The translations under genes were made by a program, and so were the position numbers. This document shows positions 14,823 to 22,820 of a stretch of DNA of 33,033 nucleotides, in pieces. Numbering within the stretch: the first letter of the stretch is position 1; every line of letters begins with the position of its first letter. The notes beneath the pieces were generated by a model, which worked only from the letters and a program-made list of their open reading frames with translations, had not been told where the DNA came from and searched no databases. The stretch comes from an uncultured Clostridiaceae bacterium (GTDB taxonomy: Bacteria > Bacillota > Clostridia > Clostridiales > Clostridiaceae), in the NCBI GenBank assembly GCA_937976175.1, contig CALJTN010000266.1, positions 1-33,033 of the forward strand. Reading direction: 5' to 3'.

Positions 14823-17459
14823 CTATTTTTTTCTTGGATTGTTTACTTCAGCTTGTGCTGCAGCAAGTCTTGCAACTGGAACTCTGAATGGTGAACATGA
14901 TACATAATCAAGTCCCACATTATGACAGAATTCAACAGAAGATGGATCTCCACCGTGCTCTCCGCATATTCCAAGTTTTATTTCAGGTCTAGTTGATTTT
15001 CCAAGTTCAACAGCCATTTTAACAAGTTTGCCTACTCCACCTTGGTCTAATTTTTGGAACGGATCAAATTCGAAAACTTTCTTTTCATAGTAATCTTTCA
15101 AGAAGTTTCCTGCATCATCTCTTGAGAATCCAAAAGTCATTTGTGTCAAATCATTTGTTCCAAATGAGAAGAACTCTGCTTCTTTAGCTATTAAATCAGC
15201 TGTAAGTGCCGCTCTTGGAATTTCAATCATTGTACCAACCATGTATTTTAAATCACTGCCTTTTTCAGCTATGATCGCATCAGCAATTCTTACTACTATA
15301 TCTTTAACATATTTTAATTCTTTAACTTCTCCAATTAGTGGAATCATTATTTCAGGAATAATATTATATCCTTTTCTGCTCTTAACATCTATAGCAGCTT
15401 CAATAACCGCTCTAGTTTGCATTTCAGCTATTTCTGGATATGATACTGCAAGTCTGCATCCTCTATGTCCCATCATTGGGTTAAACTCATGTAATGATTC
15501 AACAGTAGCTTTTAAATCTTCAAAAGTTATTCCCATTTCACTTGCGAGTTCCTTTATATCTTCTTCAGCATGTGGTAAGAATTCATGTAGTGGTGGATCT
15601 AAGAATCTGATTGTAGCTGGTCTTTCTGCAAGTTCCTCATAGATACCAATAAAGTCTTTTCTTTGCATTGGTAATAATTTTTCAAGGGCCGCTCTTCTTG
15701 AAGTTTCATTTTTAGCAACAATCATTTCTCTTATAGCCATTATTCTATCTGCATCAAAGAACATATGCTCAGTTCTGCAAAGACCAATACCTTCTGCTCC
15801 GTATTTAACTGCTTGTGCAGTATCTCTTGGAGTATCAGCATTAGTTCTAACTTTTAGACTTCTTATTTCATCAGCCCAACCCATAAATGTTCCAAAGTAT
15901 CCGCTTATTTCTGGTTCAACCGTTTTAATTTGTCCAGCGTAAACATTTCCTGTACTTCCATCTATTGAAATAAAGTCACCTTCATGGTAAACAGCTTCTC
16001 CAATTTGGAAAGTTTTAGCTTCTTCATTAACTCTTAATTCTCCACAACCAGCAACACAGCAAGTTCCCATTCCTCTTGCTACAACCGCAGCGTGAGAAGT
16101 CATTCCTCCCCTTACTGTTAATATACCTTCTGCAGCAACCATACCTTCAATATCTTCTGGTGAAGTTTCAAGTCTTACAAGAACAACTTTTTCTCCAGCT
16201 TCATGTTTAGCTTTTGCGTCTTCAGCTGTAAAGTATACTTTTCCACAAGCAGCTCCTGGAGATGCTGGCAAACCTTTAGCTATTACTGTAGATTTATTTA
16301 AATCTTCTGTATCAAAATTAGGGTGAAGTAATGTATCTAGTTGTTTTGGATCAACCTTCATCATAGCTTCTTCTTTAGTTAACATTCCCTCTTCAACCAG
16401 TTCTACAGCAATCTTAAGTGCAGCTTGTGCAGTTCTCTTACCGTTTCTTGTTTGCAGGAAGTATAATTTCCCATCCTCAATTGTAAACTCCATATCTTGC
16501 ATATCTTTATAGTGTTTTTCAAGAGTGTTTACGATATCCATGAATTCGCCATATACTTTTGGCATATCTTTTTCAAGTTGAGATATATCTTGTGGAGTTC
16601 TTATTCCTGCAACAACGTCTTCACCTTGTGCATTCATTAAGTACTCAGCATAGATTCCTTTTTCTCCAGTAGATGGGTTTCTTGAGAAAGCAACACCAGT
16701 TCCTGATGTCTCTCCTTTGTTACCAAATACCATTTCTTGAACGTTTACTGCCGTTCCCCAATCCCCTGGAATATCATTTAATCTTCTATATACGTTAGCT
16801 CTAGGATTATCCCATGATCTAAAAACTGCTGTTATAGACTCTATTAATTGGCTTGTTGGATCACTTGGGAATTCTGCGCCTTTTTCTTCTTTATAGAATT
16901 CTTTAAATTGTTTAACTAATTCTTTTAAATCATTAGCATCCAGCTCAGTATCGAATTTTACGCCTTTTTCTTCTTTCATTTTATCCATTATGTTCTCAAA
17001 GTTTCTTTTTTCAACGTCCATAACAACGTCAGCAAACATTTGGATAAATCTTCTGTAAGAGTCATAAGCAAATCTTGGGTTATTTGTTAACTTTGCCATA
17101 ACCTCTACTGTGTCGTCATTTAATCCAAGATTTAAAATTGTATCCATCATACCAGGCATTGATGCTCTCGCTCCAGATCTAACTGATACAAGTAATGGAT
17201 TTTCTAAACTTCCAAATTTCTTTCCTGTAATGTTTTCAAGTTCTGCCATTTTAGCATGAATTTCAGAAACAATTTCAGATGCGATTAATTGACCATCTTC
17301 ATAGTATTTATTACAAGCCTCAGTAGTAACTGTGAATCCCATTGGTACTGGAATTCCAAGACTCGTCATATCTGCAAGGTTTGCACCTTTTCCTCCTAGA
17401 AGATTTTTCATTGAAAGATCACCCTCACTAAAAAGGTAAACGTATTTTTTATTTTCCAT
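14823..17459 (-). CDS. ppdK: Pyruvate, phosphate dikinase
   Basis: Interconverts pyruvate, ATP and phosphate with PEP, AMP and pyrophosphate. In clostridia it can serve glycolysis or gluconeogenesis. The 878-residue protein has an N-terminal ATP-grasp domain (GGKGANLADM, SVRSGARASMPGMMDT), a swivelling phosphohistidine domain with GGMTSHAAVVARG (His near 455), and a C-terminal PEP/pyruvate barrel with IGLCRTEHMFF, GTNDLTQMTFGFSRDD and the catalytic Cys in LGICGEHGGDP (near 830). The track start (TTG 17483) overlaps the ribosome site; ATG 17459, 10 nt after AAGGGG, is preferred. The upstream gene is a CcpN-type regulator. A nested hairpin lies between them. Confidence 0.97.
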   Translation of the reverse strand: MENKKYVYLFSEGDLSMKNLLGGKGANLADMTSLGIPVPMGFTVTTEACNKYYEDGQLIASEIVSEIHAKMAELENITGKKFGSLENPLLVSVRSGARASMPGMMDTILNLGLNDDTVEVMAKLTNNPRFAYDSYRRFIQMFADVVMDVEKRNFENIMDKMKEEKGVKFDTELDANDLKELVKQFKEFYKEEKGAEFPSDPTSQLIESITAVFRSWDNPRANVYRRLNDIPGDWGTAVNVQEMVFGNKGETSGTGVAFSRNPSTGEKGIYAEYLMNAQGEDVVAGIRTPQDISQLEKDMPKVYGEFMDIVNTLEKHYKDMQDMEFTIEDGKLYFLQTRNGKRTAQAALKIAVELVEEGMLTKEEAMMKVDPKQLDTLLHPNFDTEDLNKSTVIAKGLPASPGAACGKVYFTAEDAKAKHEAGEKVVLVRLETSPEDIEGMVAAEGILTVRGGMTSHAAVVARGMGTCCVAGCGELRVNEEAKTFQIGEAVYHEGDFISIDGSTGNVYAGQIKTVEPEISGYFGTFMGWADEIRSLKVRTNADTPRDTAQAVKYGAEGIGLCRTEHMFFDADRIMAIREMIVAKNETSRRAALEKLLPMQRKDFIGIYEELAERPATIRFLDPPLHEFLPHAEEDIKELASEMGITFEDLKATVESLHEFNPMMGHRGCRLAVSYPEIAEMQTRAVIEAAIDVKSRKGYNIIPEIMIPLIGEVKELKYVKDIVVRIADAIIAEKGSDLKYMVGTMIEIPRAALTADLIAKEAEFFSFGTNDLTQMTFGFSRDDAGNFLKDYYEKKVFEFDPFQKLDQGGVGKLVKMAVELGKSTRPEIKLGICGEHGGDPSSVEFCHNVGLDYVSCSPFRVPVARLAAAQAEVNNPRKK

Positions 17460-17497
17460 TTGTATACAACCCCTTCGATTCAAAATTATATATGATA

Positions 17498-17538
17498 ATG
17501 GGTATGAAAATGTCCCACCAGGGACAAACCGTACCCAT
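17498..17538 (-). promoter_or_regulatory. Nested hairpin in the ccpN-ppdK gap
   Basis: On the minus strand ATGGGTA pairs with TACCCAT as an outer stem. Inside it TGTCCC pairs with GGGACA around TGGT. There is no U-run after it, so it is not an ordinary terminator. It sits about 40 nt before the ppdK start and may be a leader element, a processing site or an mRNA-stabilising structure. Function is inferred only. Confidence 0.6.
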
Positions 17539-17557
17539 CTTCACTCACTTTACTTCT

Positions 17558-18199
17558 TTAGCCATTCTCACCCATTTTCACAAATAATCTTGTGATGTTG
17601 GTTTTAGATATTTTGCCCACAATTTGAAAAGTTTCTTTTCCATTTTCAAATTTTCTTTCTACCACTGGTAGACTATCTACTTCGTGCTCTATAATTCTTT
17701 GTGCTGATAAATAAACACTATCTTCTTTTTCAACTAGAACTATGTTTGGCATTCTAGTCATTATAATTCCTACTGGTACTTTGTGCATATCTGTACCACC
17801 CATAGCCATTTTCAGGAAGTCTTTTCTAGACACAGCTCCCACTAAATTACCATTATTATGTATAAATAAAGTACCTACATCATTTAAAAACAAATGTACT
17901 ATAGCGTCGTAAACCATAGTTTCTTCTGTTGCCATTACAGGTTTAGACATTACATCCTTAACCTTGATATTTCTTATATAATCATAAACTAAGCTGTAAG
18001 AGGGTTTCTTTGAATAGATATATCCAACCTTAGGTCTTGCTTCTAAAATGCCAGTCATGGTTAATATTGCCAAATCCGGCCTTAGTGCAGCCCTTGTGAC
18101 ACCTAACTTATTTGCTAGTTTCTCACTTGTAATAGGTGGATTTTCTTTAACTAATCTTATTATCTCTTCTTGTCTCGGTGTTAATTTTATTTTTTCCAC
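17558..18199 (-). CDS. ccpN: CcpN-type regulator (winged helix plus two CBS domains)
   Basis: Homologue of Bacillus CcpN (YqzB), a repressor of gluconeogenic genes that senses nucleotides through its CBS pair. Residues 4-65 form a helix-turn-helix domain (LTPRQEEIIRLV, SEKLANKLGVTRAALR). Residues about 78-210 carry two CBS repeats (IKVKDVMSKPVMATEE, LVGAVSRKDFLKMAMGG; then VGIIMTRMPNIVLVEKEDSV). The 213-residue length matches CcpN (about 210). The start is GTG; AAAGAGG is unusually close to it, so translation may be weak, but no better start exists. In Bacillus ccpN is followed by a PPDK-type regulatory kinase gene; here ppdK itself follows. That context points to control of pyruvate/PEP flow, by inference. 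Confidence 0.85.
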   Translation of the reverse strand: MEKIKLTPRQEEIIRLVKENPPITSEKLANKLGVTRAALRPDLAILTMTGILEARPKVGYIYSKKPSYSLVYDYIRNIKVKDVMSKPVMATEETMVYDAIVHLFLNDVGTLFIHNNGNLVGAVSRKDFLKMAMGGTDMHKVPVGIIMTRMPNIVLVEKEDSVYLSAQRIIEHEVDSLPVVERKFENGKETFQIVGKISKTNITRLFVKMGENG

Positions 18200-18619
18200 C
18201 CTCTTTCTATTATAACTTATTAGTTATGCCATATATTTGAATCTCTTTCAATGCAAACCATTGCACAAAATTCCATTATACTAAATTTCTACATACCCTA
18301 TGTAACATTATATCACGTTATTGCAATAAAATGTAGGATTTTTTAAGCAGTATTTTGTGTAAAGGAATAAATCACCCCTATATTAGTATTTTATTCTTGC
18401 ATTTCCTCCATTTTTCTCTAAATATTATTTTTGGAGAATGTTCTAAAAATTATTCATGTTTTTATATACTATTAGTATTTTTTTAAAATAACTTTTTAAT
18501 CATACTTAAAACACAGTTAGATTTTTCCTTCTATAAAGCCAGCAAGTATTAGTTGCTGGCTTTATAGAAGGAAAAATCACATTGACCCTGTTCTAAAAAT
18601 AATTTTATTAATAAAGCTA
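18200..18619. other. Intergenic region, 420 bp, ccpN to DUF4342 gene
   Basis: No ORF with a ribosome site. It holds the ccpN promoter region (a possible minus-strand TTGAAA, 17 nt, CATAAC near 18220-18250), a 12-bp palindrome TTATTGCAATAA near 18317, a direct repeat TGTTCTAAAAAT at about 18440 and 18590, and the long inverted repeat described separately. Confidence 0.5.
18520..18578. repeat. Perfect 26-bp inverted repeat downstream of the DUF4342 gene
   Basis: The left arm begins GATTTTTCCTTCTATAAAG and continues CCAGCAA. The loop is GTATTAG, and the right arm is the exact complement over 26 bases. It lies 42 nt beyond the DUF4342 stop codon. The core AAGCCAGCAA/TTGCTGGCTT could terminate in either direction, though the T-run is broken. 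It is far longer than an ordinary terminator stem. Confidence 0.8.
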
Positions 18620-19219
18620 CTACTTTTGTTCTTTGTCTTCTACTTTTTCATCTTCAAATTTTACAGTATATTGATATATATTATCATCGCTAGCATCCTT
18701 GCTATTTTTATTAAAATTATCTTTCGTACCATTGAATTTCTCTTTTACGTCTTCGCCTATATCGCCCATTTTACCTTTTACATCTTCTACAGTGTTTTTT
18801 ATAATAGTATTAACTACCTCTACACTTCCATCAGCCTTAGTTATTTCAATAGTAACCTTTGTTAATACTGCTGTTAACAGCCCTATGCCAATTAGTGCTG
18901 GGAATATTAATCCCACCAAGCCTGCTGCAATGCCCGCGTTAACAGGTATATCTATGACTACAGTTTCATCTTTTTTAATCTTTATCCTTGTTACGTTACC
19001 TTTTTTTACAATATCTTTTATCCATACTAGGAACTCATCCTTAGTAGTATACATCTCTTCCATATTGAATATAGGAGATTTTTTTTGTTTTCCCTCAATA
19101 TAAATTAAAGCATTAACTACGTCACCACAACATTCCTCTAAGGCCTCTTTAGCATCAGTGTATGAAACTCCTGTTCGTTCTTTAACAATGTCAATCTTCT
19201 CTAGTGTAATTTCTACCAT
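18620..19219 (-). CDS. DUF4342 protein with N-terminal UBA/TS-N-like domain
   Basis: Function unknown. The N-terminal 45 residues (EKIDIVKERTGVSYTDAKEAL, GDVVNALIYIE) resemble the UBA/TS-N domain of elongation factor Ts. The middle DUF4342 portion has TRIKIKKDETVVIDIPVNAG followed by one hydrophobic helix (AAGLVGLIFPALIGIGLL). The tail is charged and lysine/aspartate rich. I prefer ATG 19219 (start MVEITLEK), 9 nt after AGGAGG; the track ATG at 19237 also has AGGAG upstream, so both are possible. It follows recO by 43 nt and probably belongs to that operon. No partner is evident. Confidence 0.8.
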   Translation of the reverse strand: MVEITLEKIDIVKERTGVSYTDAKEALEECCGDVVNALIYIEGKQKKSPIFNMEEMYTTKDEFLVWIKDIVKKGNVTRIKIKKDETVVIDIPVNAGIAAGLVGLIFPALIGIGLLTAVLTKVTIEITKADGSVEVVNTIIKNTVEDVKGKMGDIGEDVKEKFNGTKDNFNKNSKDASDDNIYQYTVKFEDEKVEDKEQK

Positions 19220-19262
19220 TAAAATCATCCTCCTCATAATTTCTCCTAGAATATAAGAATCA

Positions 19263-20027
19263 TTAATTATTATATTCCTTTAAATAATTAAATATTTCTA
19301 AGCTTTTTGGCTTCCTAGTATAATTCTCTGAAATAATAAAAGATAAAATTTTATATAACTCAATCTTGGATGTTTGTGAAACAACTATCCTATGAATCTT
19401 ATCCATACCAAAACTATTTAAGAATTTTAATGTATTATATGTAGGGTTTGATATATATATACTATTTAACTTTTCACAATCTTTACAAATAGGTCCATAA
19501 GATTGCAAGTCAATATTATTTGATAAGGTTATCTTTTTTCTACACTTAACACATTGATTAAAATTCAGTTCATAACCTGTTGCTTTTAAGAGTTTTGTTT
19601 CAAAGGCTCGTGCTAGTACCTCTATATCCATAACGTCATTTTTTATAAAATAAAAAGCAGTAACCAAATCCTTAAAGAGTTCTTTACTAATTTCGTCATT
19701 CTCTAGTGCAATATCAATTAACTCATTAAAATATGAGGCGTAGGTAATTGTGTCTAGATTTCTTAACAACTGTTGAAAAGAATCTATAATTGTAACTTCA
19801 TTTATTGTATATAAATTTTTGCCTTTAAAAAGTACAAATTCTCCATAGGAACAAGGTAATGTGGATGATATATATTTACTTTTATTTTTCCGTGCTCCCT
19901 TTGCTATAGCTGTTATTTTACCAAAATCCTCTGTAAAAAGCCAAACCAGCTTATCAGCCTCTTTGTATTCCTGTGTTTTTATGACAATAGCTCTAGTTTT
20001 TACAATTGACAGAAAATCATCCCCCAC
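19263..20027 (-). CDS. recO: DNA repair protein RecO
   Basis: Recombination mediator that helps load RecA on SSB-coated DNA and anneals strands. The 254-residue length is normal. An N-terminal OB fold (KTRAIVIKTQEYKEADKLVWLF, GKITAIAKGARK) is followed by a helical domain with a zinc site of four Cys (CVKCRKK and CKDC). The track start is GTG 20027, which has no convincing ribosome site. A CTG five codons later (20012) lies 8 nt after GGGGGA and would give a start just at the conserved SIVKTRAIVI, so the true start is uncertain. It follows era by 17 nt, the conserved Firmicutes order. Confidence 0.95.
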   Translation of the reverse strand: MGDDFLSIVKTRAIVIKTQEYKEADKLVWLFTEDFGKITAIAKGARKNKSKYISSTLPCSYGEFVLFKGKNLYTINEVTIIDSFQQLLRNLDTITYASYFNELIDIALENDEISKELFKDLVTAFYFIKNDVMDIEVLARAFETKLLKATGYELNFNQCVKCRKKITLSNNIDLQSYGPICKDCEKLNSIYISNPTYNTLKFLNSFGMDKIHRIVVSQTSKIELYKILSFIISENYTRKPKSLEIFNYLKEYNN

Positions 20028-20044
20028 TTTTATATGGATTTAAT

Positions 20045-20926
20045 TTATTTGTACCCTAAATCTTTTAAAATGCTTGAAGTATCTCTCCATTCTTTCTTTA
20101 CCTTTACCCATAATCTTAGATAAATATTTTCACCTAAAAACTTCACAATGTCTTGTCTTGCATAAGTGGAAATTTGTTTCAGTGTTTTTCCACCTTTTCC
20201 AATTATTATACCTTTGTGAGAATCCTTTTCACAAAGCATGTTAGCTTCAATATTGTACATATTTTTTTCATCTCTTTTCATAGAGATAATTTCTACTGCT
20301 ATTCCATGAGGTACTTCTTGAGATAGTAGTTTTAAAGCTTTTTCTCTTATAATCTCAGTAATAATAAATCTTTCTTGTTGATCTGTAATCATATCTTCCG
20401 GGTAATATAGCGGCCCCTCTGGAATATGTTCCGCTATAAGCTTAGTAACCGTGTCAACATTCTTCCCTTTTATTGCGGATATAGGTATTATTTCTTTGAA
20501 ATTGAAGTGTTCTGAATACCCTTGAATAGTTTTAGCTACCCTTTCTTGAGTATTCTCATCAATCTTATTAACTAATAGAAATACTGGAATATTAGTATTT
20601 TTTAACTGCTCAAGAATATGCATATCACCTTTATCAATTTCATCTCCAGGTGTAGTTAGAAATAATATCACATCTACCTCATCCGTAGATTGCTTTGCCA
20701 CTTTAACCATATACTCTCCTAGCTTATGTCTAGGTTTATGCATTCCTGGAGTGTCTACAAATATTATTTGAGACTCTTTACTTGTTAAAATGGTTTGAAT
20801 ATTATTTCTTGTAGTTTGGGGTCTATTAGAGACAATTGATAATTTTTCCCCCATAATATGATTGATTAATGTAGACTTTCCTACATTAGGTCTACCTATA
20901 ATAGTTACGAATCCTGATTTAAACAT
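20045..20926 (-). CDS. era: GTPase Era
   Basis: Essential-type GTPase that binds 16S rRNA near its 3' end and helps 30S assembly. The 293-residue length is standard. The G domain has GRPNVGKST (G1, residues 11-19), DTPGMHKP (G3) and NKID (G4), and the C-terminal KH domain has [19 protein letters not shown] lies 6 nt before the ATG. It sits between cdd and recO as in Bacillus, and ybeY upstream also serves 16S rRNA maturation, so ribosome assembly functions cluster here. Confidence 0.98.
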   Translation of the reverse strand: MFKSGFVTIIGRPNVGKSTLINHIMGEKLSIVSNRPQTTRNNIQTILTSKESQIIFVDTPGMHKPRHKLGEYMVKVAKQSTDEVDVILFLTTPGDEIDKGDMHILEQLKNTNIPVFLLVNKIDENTQERVAKTIQGYSEHFNFKEIIPISAIKGKNVDTVTKLIAEHIPEGPLYYPEDMITDQQERFIITEIIREKALKLLSQEVPHGIAVEIISMKRDEKNMYNIEANMLCEKDSHKGIIIGKGGKTLKQISTYARQDIVKFLGENIYLRLWVKVKKEWRDTSSILKDLGYK

Positions 20927-20966
20927 ATATCCTCCTTGTATTCTTCTTAAGTAGATAGTATTTATC

Positions 20967-21365
20967 TTACTTTAATAAATCTTCTTTAGTAAAAGCACCT
21001 GGCAGAATTTCATCCATAGTCTTAATTACATAATTATCTTCATCTTTTACTAGTATGATATCAATGTCTTTTGTGGCAAATTCTACTATAACTTGTCTGC
21101 AAATACCACATGGGTATGTGTTTGTTGACATATCTCCAACGATTGCTATAGCTTTAATTTTCTTATGTCCCTCAGACACAGCTTTAAAAATAGCAGTTCT
21201 TTCCCCGCAGTTACTAGCACCATAGGAAGCATTTTCTATATTACATCCACTATATATTGATCCATCCTCAGTAACAACTGCTGCGCCAACCTTAAAGTTG
21301 GAATATGGTACATATGCATTTTCTCTAGCATCTATTGCAATTTTAGCTAATTTTTTATAATCCAT
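20967..21365 (-). CDS. cdd: Cytidine deaminase
   Basis: Zinc enzyme that deaminates cytidine and deoxycytidine to the uridine forms in pyrimidine salvage. The 132-residue protein is the small tetrameric type. The zinc and proton-transfer residues are seen in NCGERTA (Cys53, Glu55) and PCGICRQ (Cys86, Cys89). [12 protein letters not shown] near residue 19 binds substrate. The track uses TTG 21383; ATG 21365 is preferred because GGGGTG lies 6 nt upstream. Located between dgkA and era, the standard Firmicutes context. Confidence 0.96.
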   Translation of the reverse strand: MDYKKLAKIAIDARENAYVPYSNFKVGAAVVTEDGSIYSGCNIENASYGASNCGERTAIFKAVSEGHKKIKAIAIVGDMSTNTYPCGICRQVIVEFATKDIDIILVKDEDNYVIKTMDEILPGAFTKEDLLK

Positions 21366-21528
21366 CAGTACACCCCTATACAAATAATTTAACAGTGATT
21401 CTGCTAATATACTTCATTTACCACCTATACCAGGAAAATCACGTATATCAATTATATCACTAAATATTAGTATTTCAATAATATTCTAATTATATTTAGG
21501 ATTTTAGAAATTTTAAGTAAAAATTCCA

Positions 21529-22227
21529 TTACCCTAAAACTTTAAACAGTAGCAATGTTAACAAAGTACCGAAAATACCTCCAAAAATCACCTCCAAGAT
21601 AGAGTGAATCTCTGAATCGACTCTACTTTGTGCAACAATTACAGCTAGCAAGTAAGACAACACCATAATCAGTGGTTCATTTGTTAATAATGTTATGGCA
21701 GTCGCTACTGAAAAAGCTATTGTGCTGTGCCCACTTGGCATTCCTCCTCGCAGTGGAGTTCCTTCATCATAGATTGCCTTAACTACTACTGTAGCAATAC
21801 AGACTATAACTAGTATAAAAAAAATCATGTCTGGATTAGATCTTTTAAGCTTTGACATTACGGTCCTATTAAAAGGAGTTAATCTATCCCAAAATATCAC
21901 ATAACCTACTAGAACTGAATTTATAGCTGTTACTAAAACTGCACCAGCAGCCACATTTTTAGCAATTTTTGCTAGGGGATGATAAAAATTGGTTGTAGCA
22001 TCTATAGCACATTCTACTGCAGTATTTATCATCTCAGCTACTATAACCAAACTTATAGTTATGGTTATAATTAAAAGCTCTAATTTAGATAAATCATAAA
22101 AAAACGTTGCCGTAAGCACTATTATTGTAGCTATCATATGTATCTTCATATTTCTTTGTGTGCGAATAGAGTATATAATTCCTTCAATAGCATAATTAAA
22201 GCTATCAACTAACTTTTTAACCTTCAT
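21529..22227 (-). CDS. dgkA: Fusion of undecaprenol/diacylglycerol kinase and PAP2-type phosphatase
   Basis: Membrane protein of 232 residues. Residues 1-115 are a DgkA-type kinase: RNMKIH near 25-30, EMINTAVE (Glu65, Asn68) and AKNVAAGAVL, with three helices. In Gram-positives this enzyme phosphorylates undecaprenol. Residues 130-232 form a PAP2-like phosphatase with PSGH (164-167) and SRVDSEIHSILE (Arg202, His208), with Glu212 where the family usually has Asp in the last motif. The first phosphatase motif is also atypical. One chain may thus add and remove lipid phosphate. AGGTGG precedes the ATG. It lies between ybeY and cdd as in Bacillus, where the kinase stands alone. Confidence 0.88.
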   Translation of the reverse strand: MKVKKLVDSFNYAIEGIIYSIRTQRNMKIHMIATIIVLTATFFYDLSKLELLIITITISLVIVAEMINTAVECAIDATTNFYHPLAKIAKNVAAGAVLVTAINSVLVGYVIFWDRLTPFNRTVMSKLKRSNPDMIFFILVIVCIATVVVKAIYDEGTPLRGGMPSGHSTIAFSVATAITLLTNEPLIMVLSYLLAVIVAQSRVDSEIHSILEVIFGGIFGTLLTLLLFKVLG

Positions 22228-22305
22228 ACTTAACCACCTTTAAAAACTTTTTCATAGGGTAAGTAGCTACATACATTTAAACTTGCGTTTCTTCACAAAT
22301 GTACT

Positions 22306-22806
22306 CTATCTAGATATCTTAAAACTATTTAATATTTCTTCTTCTCTTGTTCTCATAATATTCTTCTGACCTTCCTCCATATGATCGTAGCCTAAAAGGT
22401 GTAACATTGAATGCACTGTGAGGTAAGCACATTCACGAATAAATGAATGTCCAAATTCTTCGCTTTGCTCCTTAGCCTTTTCTAGTGACAACGCCACATC
22501 CCCTATTACTAATCTTTCATCATATATATCACTTTGGTCAAATTCATAATTCACATAGGCGTCCTTAAAAACTTTGTTACTAGGATAGTGTAACATAGGG
22601 AAAGATAACACATCAGTAATTTTATTTATGCCCCGCTGTTTTAAATTTATTTCTCTAATTTCTTCATTATCTATAAAGATAACACTTACTTCATTATCTA
22701 TAAAAAGCTTTTCTTCTTTAAGTGTATACTCAATGACATCCTTTATAAGGTTTTCAAGTTCCTCTGTAACTTCAATCTTATTTTGTCTATTATCAATAAA
22801 AATCAT
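22306..22806 (-). CDS. ybeY: Endoribonuclease YbeY
   Basis: Metal-dependent RNase for 16S rRNA 3'-end maturation and 70S quality control. The catalytic zinc motif [11 protein letters not shown] gives His132, His136 and His142 in the H-x3-H-x5-H pattern. [14 protein letters not shown] and TDVLSFPM are also conserved. The 166-residue length is normal. GGAG is 10 nt before the ATG. It starts only 14 nt after pgpH, so the two are coupled, as is common in Firmicutes. Confidence 0.95.
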   Translation of the reverse strand: MIFIDNRQNKIEVTEELENLIKDVIEYTLKEEKLFIDNEVSVIFIDNEEIREINLKQRGINKITDVLSFPMLHYPSNKVFKDAYVNYEFDQSDIYDERLVIGDVALSLEKAKEQSEEFGHSFIRECAYLTVHSMLHLLGYDHMEEGQKNIMRTREEEILNSFKISR

Positions 22807-22820
22807 ACTAATTCTGCTCC

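Noticed and set aside
18626-19103. Plus-strand ORFs of 79 and 134 aa with hydrophobic content
   Set aside because: Antisense to the DUF4342 gene; hydrophobicity comes from reading lysine-rich codons backwards.
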